Source: Okeania sp. SIO2B3 (lineage in GTDB: Bacteria; Cyanobacteriota; Cyanobacteriia; Cyanobacteriales; Microcoleaceae). From it: 64,000 nucleotides of DNA. Below, in pieces: positions 45,964 through 56,313 of the stretch (position 1 is its first letter; each line of letters opens with the position of its first letter). The stretch lies in assembly GCF_010672525.1 (NCBI RefSeq), contig NZ_JAAHGH010000036.1:1-64000 (forward strand), written 5' to 3'. The notes under the pieces were generated by a model. It did not search any database. It was not told where the DNA came from and saw only the letters and a list, made by a program, of their open reading frames with translations. The position numbers and the translations under genes are program-made.

Positions 45964-48135
45964 ATGTCCAAAAACAAAAAAAATACCACAGAAAGTGCAG
46001 AAACTAAGGCAGAAAAAAATTTTAGCGATCCACAATACTACTTTAACAGAGAATTTAGTTGGTTAGAGTTTAACCGTAGAGTTTTATCTGAGGGTTTAGA
46101 CCCCCGTACTCCCTTATTAGAGCGTTTAAAGTTTTTAGGAATTTTTAGTTCTAACTTAGATGAATATTTCATGGTCAGGGTAGCAATTCTGAAAAAACAA
46201 ATAGAAGCTGAAGTAAATAAATTAACTCCAGACGGTCGTACTCCCCAAACACAACTTGATGGGATTAATCAAAGACTATTACCAATGGTTTCTTTGCAAC
46301 ATCAATTCTTTGAGCAAACCTTACGACCAGAGTTAGTAAAAAATGGCATTCATATCCTCAATTATATAGACTTAAATCAAAAACAAAAAACATACTTACA
46401 AAACTATTTTGAAGAACATATATTTCCTGTACTAACACCTTTAGCTATTGATGCTAGTCACCCTTTTCCCTATCTATCTAATCTCAGTTTAAACTTAGCA
46501 GTAATGCTGAAAAATCCAGAAACTCAGGAAGATTTATTAGCCAGAATCAAAGTTCCCAAAATACTACCTCGGTTTTTGCCCTTACCAGAAAAATTACAGG
46601 TGCAAGAAAAGAATAAAACTGTAAATTGGATGGGAGTGCCTCTCGAACAAGTTATTGCTCATAATTTGGGTGTTCTGTTTCCTGGTATGGATATCCAGGA
46701 GTATCACCTATTTCGGATTACTCGTGATGCCGATCTATCAGTGCAAGAAGATGAAGGCGATGACTTGCTATTGGCGATCGAAAAAGAACTAAGAAAACGC
46801 CGTATTGGTGGTACCGTAGTGAGGATGGAAATTAATTCAACAATGCCTAGTACATTAAAAAAGATACTAATGGAAAAGTTGGAGCTATCAGAAAAGGATG
46901 TATACACAGTAGATGGATTACTTGATTTAAAAGATTTGATGTCATTCATGGGGTTACCATTACCACAACTCAAAGATCCAAATTGGGCATCTACTGTCCC
47001 TCCACGGTTGCGACATCATGGCGATCGCATCGCAACTTCTGACCAGAATAAGAATAATGGCATAGACTTTTTTTCAGTCATTCGCCAGAAAGATTTATTG
47101 CTACATCATCCATATCACTCTTTTACAAATACGGTACAAAGTTTCATTACTCAAGCTGCCCACGATCCTAATGTGTTGGCAATTAAGATGACTCTCTACC
47201 GCACTTCTGGAGATTCACCTATTATCAATGCTTTGATTGCTGGGGCAGAAAATGGCAAACAAGTAGCAGCATTGGTGGAATTGAAAGCAAGATTTGATGA
47301 AGAAAATAATATTCAGTGGGCGCGGAAGTTAGAACAATCTGGCGTTCACGTTGTTTATGGTTTAGCAGGTCTGAAGACTCATACTAAAATTGTGATGGTG
47401 GTGCGTCAGGAAGAAGATCATATCCGCCGCTATGTTCATATTGGTACTGGTAACTATAATCCTAAGACTGCTAAACTTTATACCGATTTGGGTTTGTTGA
47501 GTTGTTGCCCAGAGTTAGGAGCAGATTTAACAGATTTGTTTAATTTCTTGACGGGATATTCGCGTCAGCAGTCTTACCGGAGGTTGTTGGTGGCACCTGT
47601 AAATATGCGCGATCGCTTTATTAAGCTAATTAATCGTGAAATTGAGAATTGTAAAAATGGAGAAACAGGTCGCATTGTTGCTAAGATGAATTCTTTGGTG
47701 GACTCGAAAATAATTGCTAAGTTATACGAAGCTTCTCAAGCAGGGGTGAAAATTGATTTGATTGTTCGAGGTATTTGCTGTTTGCGTCCTGGTTTAGAGG
47801 GTGTAAGTAAAAATATTAAGGTAGTAAGTATTATTGGGCGTTATTTAGAACATTCTCGTATTTTCTACTTCTATAATAATGCTCAAGAGGAGTTATATAT
47901 TGGTTCTGCTGACTGGATGCCTCGCAATCTTGACCGTCGGGTAGAAGCTATTACGCCTATTGAAGATCCTGACTTAACTAAAGAGTTGCAAGAGATTATG
48001 GGTATTCTGTTATCTGACAACCGTCAAGCTTGGGATTTACAATCAGATGGTCAGTATATTCAACGTCGCCCTGTTGAAAATTCTCCAGAATTGGGTTCTC
48101 ATAAAATTTTGATGGAAACGGCAGTGAGTAATTAG
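45964..48135 (+). CDS. ppk: Polyphosphate kinase (PPK1)
   Basis: 723 residues; reversibly transfers the ATP gamma-phosphate to polyphosphate. The N-terminal domain opens with FNREFSWLEFNRRVLSE; the head has NLDEYFMVRVA. Catalytic half: LLHHPYHSF, ALVELKARFDEENNI and the autophosphorylated His in GLKTHTKIVMVVR near residue 475; then YVHIGTGNYN and the second lobe DLIVRGICCLRPG and SADWMPRNLDRR. Length is standard. The stop TAG overlaps the TAATTA target of family B copy 4; removing the element and one target copy restores the same stop, so the protein was not altered. The upstream intergenic region holds conserved motif copies, so phosphate control is possible but unproven. Confidence 0.95.
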   Translation: MSKNKKNTTESAETKAEKNFSDPQYYFNREFSWLEFNRRVLSEGLDPRTPLLERLKFLGIFSSNLDEYFMVRVAILKKQIEAEVNKLTPDGRTPQTQLDGINQRLLPMVSLQHQFFEQTLRPELVKNGIHILNYIDLNQKQKTYLQNYFEEHIFPVLTPLAIDASHPFPYLSNLSLNLAVMLKNPETQEDLLARIKVPKILPRFLPLPEKLQVQEKNKTVNWMGVPLEQVIAHNLGVLFPGMDIQEYHLFRITRDADLSVQEDEGDDLLLAIEKELRKRRIGGTVVRMEINSTMPSTLKKILMEKLELSEKDVYTVDGLLDLKDLMSFMGLPLPQLKDPNWASTVPPRLRHHGDRIATSDQNKNNGIDFFSVIRQKDLLLHHPYHSFTNTVQSFITQAAHDPNVLAIKMTLYRTSGDSPIINALIAGAENGKQVAALVELKARFDEENNIQWARKLEQSGVHVVYGLAGLKTHTKIVMVVRQEEDHIRRYVHIGTGNYNPKTAKLYTDLGLLSCCPELGADLTDLFNFLTGYSRQQSYRRLLVAPVNMRDRFIKLINREIENCKNGETGRIVAKMNSLVDSKIIAKLYEASQAGVKIDLIVRGICCLRPGLEGVSKNIKVVSIIGRYLEHSRIFYFYNNAQEELYIGSADWMPRNLDRRVEAITPIEDPDLTKELQEIMGILLSDNRQAWDLQSDGQYIQRRPVENSPELGSHKILMETAVSN

Positions 48136-48421
48136 GGTTTGCACTTCACTAGTCTTATGGGTGAGGGTAGGAGACAACCCACCCACGGGCCCCGACCGTG
48201 GAGGGGAAGACAGTAGACAGGAGGAACGGGGTACGAGCGAGGAGGTAGGAGTAACAATTGTCAATTTGGGATTTTTCTGCCCAACTATGAGCCTAAAATA
48301 TTAACACGCATGAGCATCAATAGCTAAAAATTAGGCACTTTTTCTAGGCCCCAAAAAGGCATTTACCTTTATCTGTAAATACTTTTAGATTTAATCAGCA
48401 AGCTCTAATTAGACATAGGGA
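48129..48421. mobile_element. Family B small element, copy 4, on the ppk stop codon
   Basis: TAATTA on both sides. Left AGGGTTTGCACTTC, right TTTAATCAGCAAGCTCT. It has the CCCAACTATGAGCC and CCCCAAAAAGGC family core and a GGGTGAGGGTAGGAGACAAC segment. Confidence 0.78.
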
Positions 48422-48878
48422 CTAGACTTGACATACTCCCGACGTTGCGCTTACGCGAAAAAGCAGGATTCTTCAGTCAGAGAAGCTCTGACCGCTGTTT
48501 TAACAGAGGTGATGTCCTCCCCCTGTATTGATAACGATAATAATCTATTGATTTGTAATTGTCAATAGCTATAGTCAATCTATATGCTACAATATAATAT
48601 GTATGCTACAAAGAGAAAATCCCCGATGGACAACACAGATAACGCCCGGCTTTCCCATACGACGCTTCCCTCCGGGAGAGCGCGGGACTTCTCGCCGGGG
48701 GAGTTAAACTGTGGAAGTGGCGTTGCTTAATCAAGCTATGAAATCTAAATTTTGCAAAACATAAAATGCTTTTCAGTTAATAGTTAGGCAATAGCCATTA
48801 AAGCCCAATCATAGCCACGCATCACCAACGCCAAAAATCTTAATTTTAGAAACACTCTTATTTACTCTGATCCCTTGA
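48136..48878. other. Gene-free spacer between convergent ppk and adhE
   Basis: Filled by the family B element and the possible PATE-type element; 48730-48878 is AT-rich with nothing recognised. Confidence 0.5.
48428..48727 (-). mobile_element. Possible gene-less IS605/PATE-type element
   Basis: Read on the minus strand the end is GAAGAATCCTGCTTTTTCGC continuing to GGGAGTATGTCAA, an architecture (GAATC, hairpin, GGGAGT-GTCAA) common at cyanobacterial TnpB-element right ends. The other part (48630-48725) is GC-rich and palindromic (CTCCGGGAGAG, CTCGCCGGGGGAG). No protein is encoded between them. Confidence 0.4.
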
Positions 48879-51509
48879 CTACAAAGCGTTTAGAACGCCT
48901 GTCACCCCGTGAGGAGAAGTAGCCAAGTCACCATGATAAGCATTGGTCAACAACTGCTTAATATCGCTAATCAAAGGATAACGAGGGTTTGAACCTGTAC
49001 ATTGGTCATCAAAAGCTTGGTCTGCCAAATCTTCCAACTTAGCAAAAAATTCAGCTTCACTCACAGAGACCACATCTTTAATTGCCTTGGGAATACCAAC
49101 CTGACTTTTTAGTTCTTCAATCGCAGCAATTAACAAATCTACTTTTTCATCCTCAGTTTCTCCGCCCAATAGCAAATAATCAGCAATTTGAGAATAACGC
49201 CATTTAGCATTAGGATATTTATACTGGGAGAATGTTGCTTGTTTGAACGGCGCATTGGTAGAGTTGTAACGAATAATATGAGAAATCATCAACGCATTTG
49301 CCAAACCGTGAGGAATATGAAAAATAGCTCCTAACTGGTGAGCTATGGAATGGCAAATTCCCAAAAAACTGTTAGCAAAAGCCATACCTGCAATTGTTGC
49401 AGCGTAGTGCATTTTTTCTCGTGCTTTGGGGTCATTAGCACCATTGTTATAAGCAGAAGGGAGATATCTAAAAATTAATCCAACAGCTTTCAATGCCAGA
49501 CCATTAGTATATTCAGAAGCTAAAACAGAAACATAAGCTTCCACCGCATGAGTCAAAGCATCTATTCCACCAAAAGCAGTCAGACCTTTCGGCATATTTA
49601 ACACCAACTCTGGATCGACTATTGCCATACTGGGAGTCAAAGCATAATCTGCCAGAGGATACTTAATATTATTTCGGCGGTCAGTAACCACGGCAAAAGG
49701 TGTAACTTCCGAACCTGTACCGGAAGTCGTAGGTACTGCTACCAAAATAGCTTTCTCTCCCAAAGGTGGTAAATCATAAACCCGTTTACGGATATCCATA
49801 AACCGCATTGCCAAACCTTCAAACTCAATTTCTGGATGCTCGTACATCAACCACATAATTTTGGCAGCATCCATAGGCGAACCACCACCGATAGCAATAA
49901 TCACATCAGGATTAAATTTCCGCATCATTTCCAAACCACGGTTGACAGTATCCAGAGAAGGGTCAGGTTCTACATCATAAAAGATGTCATATTTAACCCC
50001 AACTTCATCCAGCACATTTTCTAAACCACGAGTCATGCCAAGTTCATATATGGGTTTGTCAGTGACAATGAATGCCCGTTTTTTACCTGCCAACTCTCGC
50101 ATGGCAGTAGGTAAAGCTCCATATTTAAAGTAAATTTTTGGTGGAACGCGAAACCACAACATATTTTCTCGACGTTCCGCTACTGTTTTAATATTCAGCA
50201 GATGGTGAGGTTCAACATTTTCACTAACGGAGTTACCACCCCATGTTCCACAACCAAGAGTTAGGGAAGGGTCAAGGCGAAAATTATAGATGTCACCGAT
50301 CGCTCCTTGGGAAGAAGGGGTATTAATTAGAACCCTGGCTGTTTCGACTGTATCTTCAAATCGTTTGATATGATCTGTATTGGCAGGAGAAGTATATAGA
50401 GCTGCTGTATGTCCACGTCCACCAAATTCTACTAAACTTTCGGCTTTGTCTACAGCTTCTTCAAAGGTATTTGCTCGATACATTGCCAAGATAGGGGAAA
50501 GTTTTTCGTGGGCAAATGGTTCTTCTTGATTAATATTTTCTACTTCACCAATAATTACTCTGGTATTTTCTGGAATGGAAAAACCTGCCATTTCGGCAAT
50601 TTTTTGCACGGGTTGGCCGACAATTTCCGCATTCAACCGTCCGTTGACTATAATTTTGCTTCTTAGTTTGTCTTTTTCTTCTGGGGTTAAGAAATGAGCG
50701 CCTCGGTCGATAAATTCTTGTCTGACTGTATCATAAACACTATCAACGACAACTACTGATTGTTCGCTGGCACAAATCATCCCATTGTCGAAGGTTTTAC
50801 TGAGGATAATTGAAGAGACTGCCATTTTTATCTCGGCAGTTTCGTCAATCAAAGCTGGAGTATTACCAGCACCGACTCCCAAGGATGGATTACCCGAGGA
50901 GTAGGCAGCTTTAACCATTCCCGGTCCGCCAGTAGCAAGAATCAGTTTAATATCTGGATGCTGCATCAGTTGTTGAGATAGGGGAACTGTTGGTTCATCT
51001 ATCCAACCGATTATTTGTTCTGGTGCCCCTGCTGCAACGGCTGCTTCGAGAACTACCCTAGCTGCTTCGCAGGTACATTTTTTGGCTCTGGGGTGAGGAG
51101 AAAATATAATTGCGTTACGAGTTTTGAGACTTATTAATGATTTAAAAATTGCTGTTGATGTGGGATTAGTTGTGGGAACTATCCCGGCAAGAATTCCTAC
51201 TGGTTCGGCGATTTTTTGAAAGCCAAAAGATTTGTCTTCTGCGATAACTCCACAGGTTTTTTCACCTTTATATTTGTTATATATTATTTCTGAGGCAAAG
51301 TGATTTTTGATTACTTTGTCTTCTACTAATCCCATGCCTGTTTCTGTGGCTGCCATTTTTGCTAGGGGAATTCTAGCTGCGTTGGCTGCTAGGGCGGCTT
51401 TTTTGAATATGTAGTCTACTTGTTCTTGAGTATAAGTGGCGTATTTTTCTTGAGCTTGTTTTACTCTTTTTATCAGTTCTTCAAGTTCTTGCTCGTTTGT
51501 TACTTTCAT
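48879..51509 (-). CDS. adhE: Bifunctional acetaldehyde-CoA/alcohol dehydrogenase AdhE
   Basis: 876 residues: fusion of an acetylating aldehyde dehydrogenase (1-~445) and an iron-dependent alcohol dehydrogenase (~455-876), turning acetyl-CoA into ethanol and regenerating NAD+ in fermentation. ALDH nucleophile in DNGMICASEQS near residue 246; coenzyme segment GVGAGNTPALID. ADH part: GGGSPMDAAKIMWLMYEHP, AFGGIDALTHAVEAYVSV, and metal ligands in GICHSIAHQLGAIFHIPHGL near 715-735. Length is typical, no breaks. AAGGAGAG precedes the ATG by 6-7 bases, so the start is firm. In diazotrophic mat or bloom cyanobacteria it would act during dark anoxia. Single-gene unit. Confidence 0.95.
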   Translation of the reverse strand: MKVTNEQELEELIKRVKQAQEKYATYTQEQVDYIFKKAALAANAARIPLAKMAATETGMGLVEDKVIKNHFASEIIYNKYKGEKTCGVIAEDKSFGFQKIAEPVGILAGIVPTTNPTSTAIFKSLISLKTRNAIIFSPHPRAKKCTCEAARVVLEAAVAAGAPEQIIGWIDEPTVPLSQQLMQHPDIKLILATGGPGMVKAAYSSGNPSLGVGAGNTPALIDETAEIKMAVSSIILSKTFDNGMICASEQSVVVVDSVYDTVRQEFIDRGAHFLTPEEKDKLRSKIIVNGRLNAEIVGQPVQKIAEMAGFSIPENTRVIIGEVENINQEEPFAHEKLSPILAMYRANTFEEAVDKAESLVEFGGRGHTAALYTSPANTDHIKRFEDTVETARVLINTPSSQGAIGDIYNFRLDPSLTLGCGTWGGNSVSENVEPHHLLNIKTVAERRENMLWFRVPPKIYFKYGALPTAMRELAGKKRAFIVTDKPIYELGMTRGLENVLDEVGVKYDIFYDVEPDPSLDTVNRGLEMMRKFNPDVIIAIGGGSPMDAAKIMWLMYEHPEIEFEGLAMRFMDIRKRVYDLPPLGEKAILVAVPTTSGTGSEVTPFAVVTDRRNNIKYPLADYALTPSMAIVDPELVLNMPKGLTAFGGIDALTHAVEAYVSVLASEYTNGLALKAVGLIFRYLPSAYNNGANDPKAREKMHYAATIAGMAFANSFLGICHSIAHQLGAIFHIPHGLANALMISHIIRYNSTNAPFKQATFSQYKYPNAKWRYSQIADYLLLGGETEDEKVDLLIAAIEELKSQVGIPKAIKDVVSVSEAEFFAKLEDLADQAFDDQCTGSNPRYPLISDIKQLLTNAYHGDLATSPHGVTGVLNAL

Positions 51510-51564
51510 ATTCTCTCCTTGCCCTAATTTGGGATTTTTCTGGGGCTGGTTTGATATCTGTTTT

Positions 51565-51570
51565 ATTATA
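51565..51570 (-). promoter_or_regulatory. Candidate -10 box for adhE
   Basis: TATAAT on the minus strand, 56 bp before the ATG. No convincing -35 partner at 16-18 bp; TTCAAGTCAAC lies further upstream. Confidence 0.35.
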
Positions 51571-51966
51571 GTTCTGTTCTTTTTTTGTGGGGTTGACTTG
51601 AATTGTTTTCTCTATTTTTTTGTACTTTTTTTATAATTGATGACACATTTTTCTGTTGAAGATTTAATTAAGTTTAAATTAGTATTAAATTTCAGGTAAC
51701 TATGATAGTTTCATGTATTTGAAAAAATATCTTGATCGATAAAACAAACAAAATTTTATGAAAATATTACGGATTTTTAATTAAGAGAGTCCGAAAAAAT
51801 GTGTATAAATAAAATTTGTACAAAATACAATCTCTGTTTTAAATTTTAAATATGAGTCATCAAATTCGGTATAAATTTTACTTTGTATTTCAACGAACTT
51901 GCGTTTTTTCAGAGATTTGGTATACTGAAAAACAATGATATGCTGCCAATGTTGTAGCTACTTTTA

Positions 51967-52006
51967 AAAATACTTAGGAATTAATAGGCTGAAACCTAAG
52001 TATTTT
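51967..52006. terminator. 12-bp perfect inverted repeat
   Basis: AAAATACTTAGG pairs with CCTAAGTATTTT over a 16-base loop. A-rich on one side and T-rich on the other, so it could terminate transcription in either direction, but no gene ends nearby. Confidence 0.4.
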
Positions 52007-52976
52007 CGTTCCTGAGATAGAAATAAAGTAGTAATTGAGTGCTGTGCCACCGCCTCAATATATAACTATTTGTTGGAACCAATAATTTGTCCATTTTGAC
52101 AGAATGAAAATTTTGTGGTATTCAAGTCTTTAGATATTCTTACTCTTGACTAAAACGAATTTTAGGATCGGCGAAATTTTGAGATTCTCATAAAAGATAA
52201 GCATTCAAAAATTAATAATTAATATGATAGTTTTTTAATTGCGGTTTAATAGCACCTCTGTACTTCTTAGATTTTTGGCTATTTGCTCTGTCTAATTGTT
52301 TTTCAGACTTTGCTATTAGGTCGCTATAGATGTTCAAATTAATCACAAATCAAATGTTAATTATCAGTATTTTTTTATTATTTTGAAGTGCAGAATGTGG
52401 ATTTATAGATTTTATTATATTGATGCAGCAAATTCCAAGTATAATGAAGTACAAACATTAACAATTAAATATTTGTAGTGCGAGCATCTTGCTCGCTATG
52501 GATGTATTTCACAAAGGTGGAATCTGCTGTATCTTCTGATTTATTTTTCGTCAATTATTCAGGGAAAATCTTCCTAGGAACTAATCTGCTGTTTCTGGGT
52601 AAGATCGAGTCTTTCCCACACAGTATTGAAGAAACTTGATATCTTTCAATTTGTAAGCATTCAGCCTTTGAACATATTCAAGCAACTACGAAGGATAGCT
52701 GATAAGCTTTTTCTTTCCTGCGAAATTGGGAAGCAAACATAACTGTTAATTATCCTTGGAGACTAATTTCTCCTTCAGTGCGATAATCAGTTATAGCACT
52801 ACGCATTCAGGTATTTGACATTTCTAAACCCTGTTTGCGGAGAATTTCCGCACCGAAAACCCTTTAACAGTTTACTTTCCCTATTCCCTATTCCCGATTC
52901 AAGTAGCGCTATAATAAATCATAACTGATAATGCAGTTCTTCTGTAAGAGGCTAGCTGACCGCTGAATGCTTACTG

Positions 52977-53246
52977 GAATTTCTCCCCTACTCTATATTT
53001 ACTCTTGACTGAAATTACTTTTAGGATAATTAAAATTATCTTTAGCAAAAGCTTGTTTAACTCGTCTCACTAAATCAGTTTTGTAAACATATTCATCCCT
53101 AGCATCTACTTGAATTTCTCCCCTACTCTATATTTACTCTTGACTAAAATTACTTTTAGGATAATTAAAATTATCTTTAGCAAAAGCTTGTTTAACTCGT
53201 CTCACTAAATCAGTTTTGTAAACATATTCATCCCTAGCATCTATAG
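52977..53246. repeat. 135-bp tandem duplication of the mscS 3' end
   Basis: 52977-53111 and 53112-53246 match nearly base for base over about 130 bp (one difference: GACTGAAATT against GACTAAAATT). The second copy holds the last ~37 codons of mscS plus its stop; the first is an orphan duplicate behind it. Confidence 0.85.
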
Positions 53247-53988
53247 GATAAGACTTTAACTGATATTGAGTTCCCCAAGGTTTTTCCTCAACTAATACAG
53301 TAATTGGAAGTTTTAATTGAGTGTACTTACTGGTATAAGCAGCCAGATGTAAAATTTTAATAACCAATTCAGAATCGACTCCATGAGCCAAATAAAAATC
53401 AGTTGTGACTTGAGCTTCTAAAGCACCATTATTAGCATTAGATATCGGCTCATTCCAAATTTTGTTATGGGGAATAAATATCAGATTATCTTCAACAGTT
53501 TGTAAACGTATTCCCCGCAAATCATAAGTAATAATTTCGCCATAATTTTCTCCAATTTGAACTCTATCTCCTACTCGATAAGGAATTTCAAATAGAGCTA
53601 CTACTCCAGCAATTAGAGAACTAACATAATCTTTAAAAGCAAAACCTAAAGCCACAGCAATTGTTCCGGTTATAGCTAATAAATTTTCAGTCGAAAGTTG
53701 CAAGAACAAGCTCAATATATATATTGTGGAAGTCAATAAAATTAAGGCTTGTAAAAAAGGCTCTGATTGTTTAGCTGCCGCTCGAAATCTTAAAGGAACT
53801 CTTTCTGATAACCACTTACTCAAAAATTTAACGCTAATAAGAAATCCATAAGCAAGAGCTAAAGCAATTACTGTTTGTAGAATAGTCCGAAGATTTATAT
53901 CTTTGATACCTATTCCATTTAATCCTGGCGCTACTGTAAGTAGATGAAAATGAAAAAAGAATGTTAATCCTAAATACTTTAGAATCAT
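53134..53988 (-). CDS. MscS-family mechanosensitive ion channel
   Basis: 284 residues starting at ATG 53988, which has CAAGAGG 5 bases upstream; the open frame extends 59 codons further, but that part is the family B element. N-terminal helices (YLGLTFFFHFHLL, TVIALALAYGFLISVKFLS, ALILLTSTIYILSLFLQL) lead to the pore helix GTIAVALGFAFKDYVSSLIAG and the MscS beta-domain VALFEIPYRVGDRVQIGENY, then IFIPHNKIWNEPISN. It releases osmolytes under hypo-osmotic shock. Upstream on the same strand is a winged-helix gene 388 bp away, likely once an operon, now separated by the element. The 3' end is tandemly duplicated. Confidence 0.85.
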   Translation of the reverse strand: MILKYLGLTFFFHFHLLTVAPGLNGIGIKDINLRTILQTVIALALAYGFLISVKFLSKWLSERVPLRFRAAAKQSEPFLQALILLTSTIYILSLFLQLSTENLLAITGTIAVALGFAFKDYVSSLIAGVVALFEIPYRVGDRVQIGENYGEIITYDLRGIRLQTVEDNLIFIPHNKIWNEPISNANNGALEAQVTTDFYLAHGVDSELVIKILHLAAYTSKYTQLKLPITVLVEEKPWGTQYQLKSYPIDARDEYVYKTDLVRRVKQAFAKDNFNYPKSNFSQE

Positions 53989-54008
53989 TATACCTCTTGC
54001 AAAAAAAA

Positions 54009-54292
54009 TAATTAGGGTTTGCTGAAAAAGTTTTTTAGTAGGGGTAGGAGACAACCCACCCGCAGGCCCCTCCCAGGAGGGGAATACAGGAGACAGGAGA
54101 CAGGAGAAAAGGGTCGGGAGCAAGGAGGTAGGAGTAAGAATTGTCAGAGTGATTTTTCTGCCCAACTATGCGTCTAAAATACGCTCCTTTTTGGGCGTTT
54201 TAGACTGAAACAGGCGCACTGCAATTCGACCCCAAAAAGGCACTTGTCTTTATATGTCAATGCTTTTAGATTTAATCAGCAAGCCCTAATTA
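54009..54292. mobile_element. Family B small element, copy 5
   Basis: TAATTA both sides. Left AGGGTTTGCTGAAAAAG, right TTTAATCAGCAAGCCCT. It separates mscS from the upstream gene and lies 21 bp before the mscS start codon, so must replace or carry part of its leader. Confidence 0.78.
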
Positions 54293-54375
54293 AATCAATT
54301 CAAGATATTAAATCAGCAATTTAATCTCCCCATTCCCTATTCCCTATTCCCTATTCCCTAATTTATGCAATAAAT
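54293..54375. other. Pyrimidine tract after the winged-helix gene
   Basis: CCCTATTCCCTATTCCCTA repeats at 54330-54362, typical of the genome's repeat cores. Confidence 0.4.
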
Positions 54376-55524
54376 CTATTCTATTAAATCAGTAATAAAG
54401 TTATAGTTTTTTAAATGCTTACGCAGCTTTGGATAATATGTAGGATGAATAGTCAACAGATTATTCAAACGTTGAATTACTCCCATGCTTAATAATTTTT
54501 GAATTTGGAATTGAATTCTACTTTCAGACTCTCCCAAACTCAAGGCAAGGTGAGATAAATTAATTTCTTTGTGCAAAAGCATAGAAAATAAAAGATAGCG
54601 ATCGCTACTGCTTAATTCTGGTAAATCTAATGATTTAATTTGATGATACTCTACTAAAATATTCTCTTTTTCTGTTTCTTGAGAATCAAGATTTTCCGTA
54701 TTTATCATACTCAAAGATTTTAGCCATAATTGAGAAGCTGCTGAACTTAAACCTTGAGAAGTATGGGATAAATAATCAAAATATTCTTGCATTTTAGCAA
54801 CTTGTTTTTCTTCATCTAGGTCATTTTTTTGAAACTCCATCTTAGTAAATACAGGAGTTAGCCATTCCATAAGTTCTTCTCCTGTCATAGTCGGTAATAA
54901 TAGAGTTTTTTCAAAGTAAGAATTAATATTATAAATATAGTCAAGATACTGCCACGTTAAAGAATTACAACCAATTAACCAAAATCGAGAATGATCTTGA
55001 AAGATTCTATTTCTTAAAAACTCAATTCCATCCAAACCATGTATATGTCGTAGAAAGCAAAATTCCAAACAAGGAATAACTATTAATTCCTGAAATTTGC
55101 CAGAATTACAATCGACATCTAACTTTGCAGACAAACCTAAATCATTTTGTAATTTGGAGACAATTTTCAGGAAATCTTTAGGTCTATTTGACCAGGATAA
55201 TAATTTTATATCTCTGATATTTTCATAACTCCAATTAACTAAAGCTGTCTGGATAATTTGAGATAAAGGTTCTATAGAACTGCTCAAAATTACCAGTTCA
55301 TTAGCTTCTGGATGATCTTGCCATTGGCATAATGCTTCTTCTAAAGTAGATTGCAAAATTTTGACATATTTAGGATGACAAGGCAAAGCATGAATTTGTT
55401 GATTTAAACCAGAAATAACATTTTTTGGGAGTTCATCAAGTTCATTCTCAGTTTCCTGGAATGGAACTTTTATAAACAGAGATTTTAATCGATCAAAGAT
55501 TTGCATGATTTTATTAGTATTCAC
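54376..55524 (-). CDS. Conserved-looking protein with C-terminal winged helix
   Basis: 382 residues from GTG 55524 (MNTNKIMQIF...); ATG 55506 would shorten it by six and neither has a clear ribosome-binding site. No signal peptide. The middle (~45-235) includes LVNWSYENIRDIKLLSW, LIVIPCLEFCFLRHIHGLDG and SRFWLIGCNSLTWQYLDYIY, suggestive of a P-loop-less Rossmann-like or nucleotidyl domain but not assigned. Residues ~305-380 look like a MarR/ArsR-type winged helix (SSDRYLLFSMLLHKEINLSH then ESRIQFQIQKLLSMGVIQRL). It is same-strand upstream of mscS, a possible regulator or partner of the channel. Family not recognised. Confidence 0.55.
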   Translation of the reverse strand: MNTNKIMQIFDRLKSLFIKVPFQETENELDELPKNVISGLNQQIHALPCHPKYVKILQSTLEEALCQWQDHPEANELVILSSSIEPLSQIIQTALVNWSYENIRDIKLLSWSNRPKDFLKIVSKLQNDLGLSAKLDVDCNSGKFQELIVIPCLEFCFLRHIHGLDGIEFLRNRIFQDHSRFWLIGCNSLTWQYLDYIYNINSYFEKTLLLPTMTGEELMEWLTPVFTKMEFQKNDLDEEKQVAKMQEYFDYLSHTSQGLSSAASQLWLKSLSMINTENLDSQETEKENILVEYHQIKSLDLPELSSSDRYLLFSMLLHKEINLSHLALSLGESESRIQFQIQKLLSMGVIQRLNNLLTIHPTYYPKLRKHLKNYNFITDLIE

Positions 55525-56313
55525 ATCGGAGTTTTTATAGCAGAGAACAGGGAACCCTTAATAGGGAACAGTATAAAAAAACCCTGTCTATTGCTATATA
55601 CCATGTCCGTTTAACAGCTATCAAGAAATAATATCTGAGAAAGTCATGTATTTGAAGGTCAGATTAATAGTGAATATAATTTTAGCTTGCATTTGATAAA
55701 TTAAGTTGAAAAGCTAGAAAAAGAAACAGTATTAAGTAAATGGGCATACATAAACTTTTCCTAGGTCATGCTACGCAAAAAAACTAAGAATCTGAAAATG
55801 AAGCCAGAATGCAGTTTTCCAAGTTTTGAATTTCCATCGCTATTTTACGGATAATTAAACCCACCTACTTAGTAATGGAAAATGTTTCGATTTACCAGAA
55901 TAAAAAACCCTGTAATCGGCAAAAAAAATATAAAGAATAAAATAAATAATAATATTTTTGCCCACTTACTCACCACAATTAAATCAAATATAAATATTGT
56001 GGATATTTATCAAATATAAATGATTAGAACCTTTAGCTTATGAAAGTTATATAGCAATTTCCAAAAAGAGTGAGGTACAAAACTCTAAGCTTTAGGGAAC
56101 AGGGAACAGGGAACAGGCAATAGGCAATAGTGAAGTAAAGACAAGAGTGTACCTTACTAGCCTGAGAAACGCTATACCAATTTCCTAAAGTCAGACTACA
56201 CATAACTTGACACCTTATTTTTCAAGCTTGATAGATACTTTTACAATTGAGCCTAGTCAACTTTTTTTATGGTAATTTTAATTTATACACTACTAATGAC
56301 TTATTAAGTAAAT
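55525..56313. other. AT-rich spacer
   Basis: Contains a CCATGTCCGTTTAACAGC fragment (family A end) near 55600 and a GGGAACAGGGAACAGGGAAC purine run at 56095. No ORF recognised; the divergent promoters of the winged-helix gene and the bestrophin should be here. Confidence 0.5.

Larger units (their letters stand above)
51510..52976. other. 1.5-kb gene-free AT-rich region
   Basis: It contains a long inverted repeat at 51967-52006 and ATTGCGG/CATTCAG scraps, a GTAGTGCGAGCATCTTGCTC fragment near 52477, but no ORF with coding character. The only organised DNA is the hairpin and, at its end, the 135-bp duplication. Confidence 0.5.

Noticed and set aside
53989-54165. N-terminal extension of the MscS protein by 59 residues
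   Set aside because: That DNA is the family B element; the ATG at 53988 has a good ribosome-binding site.
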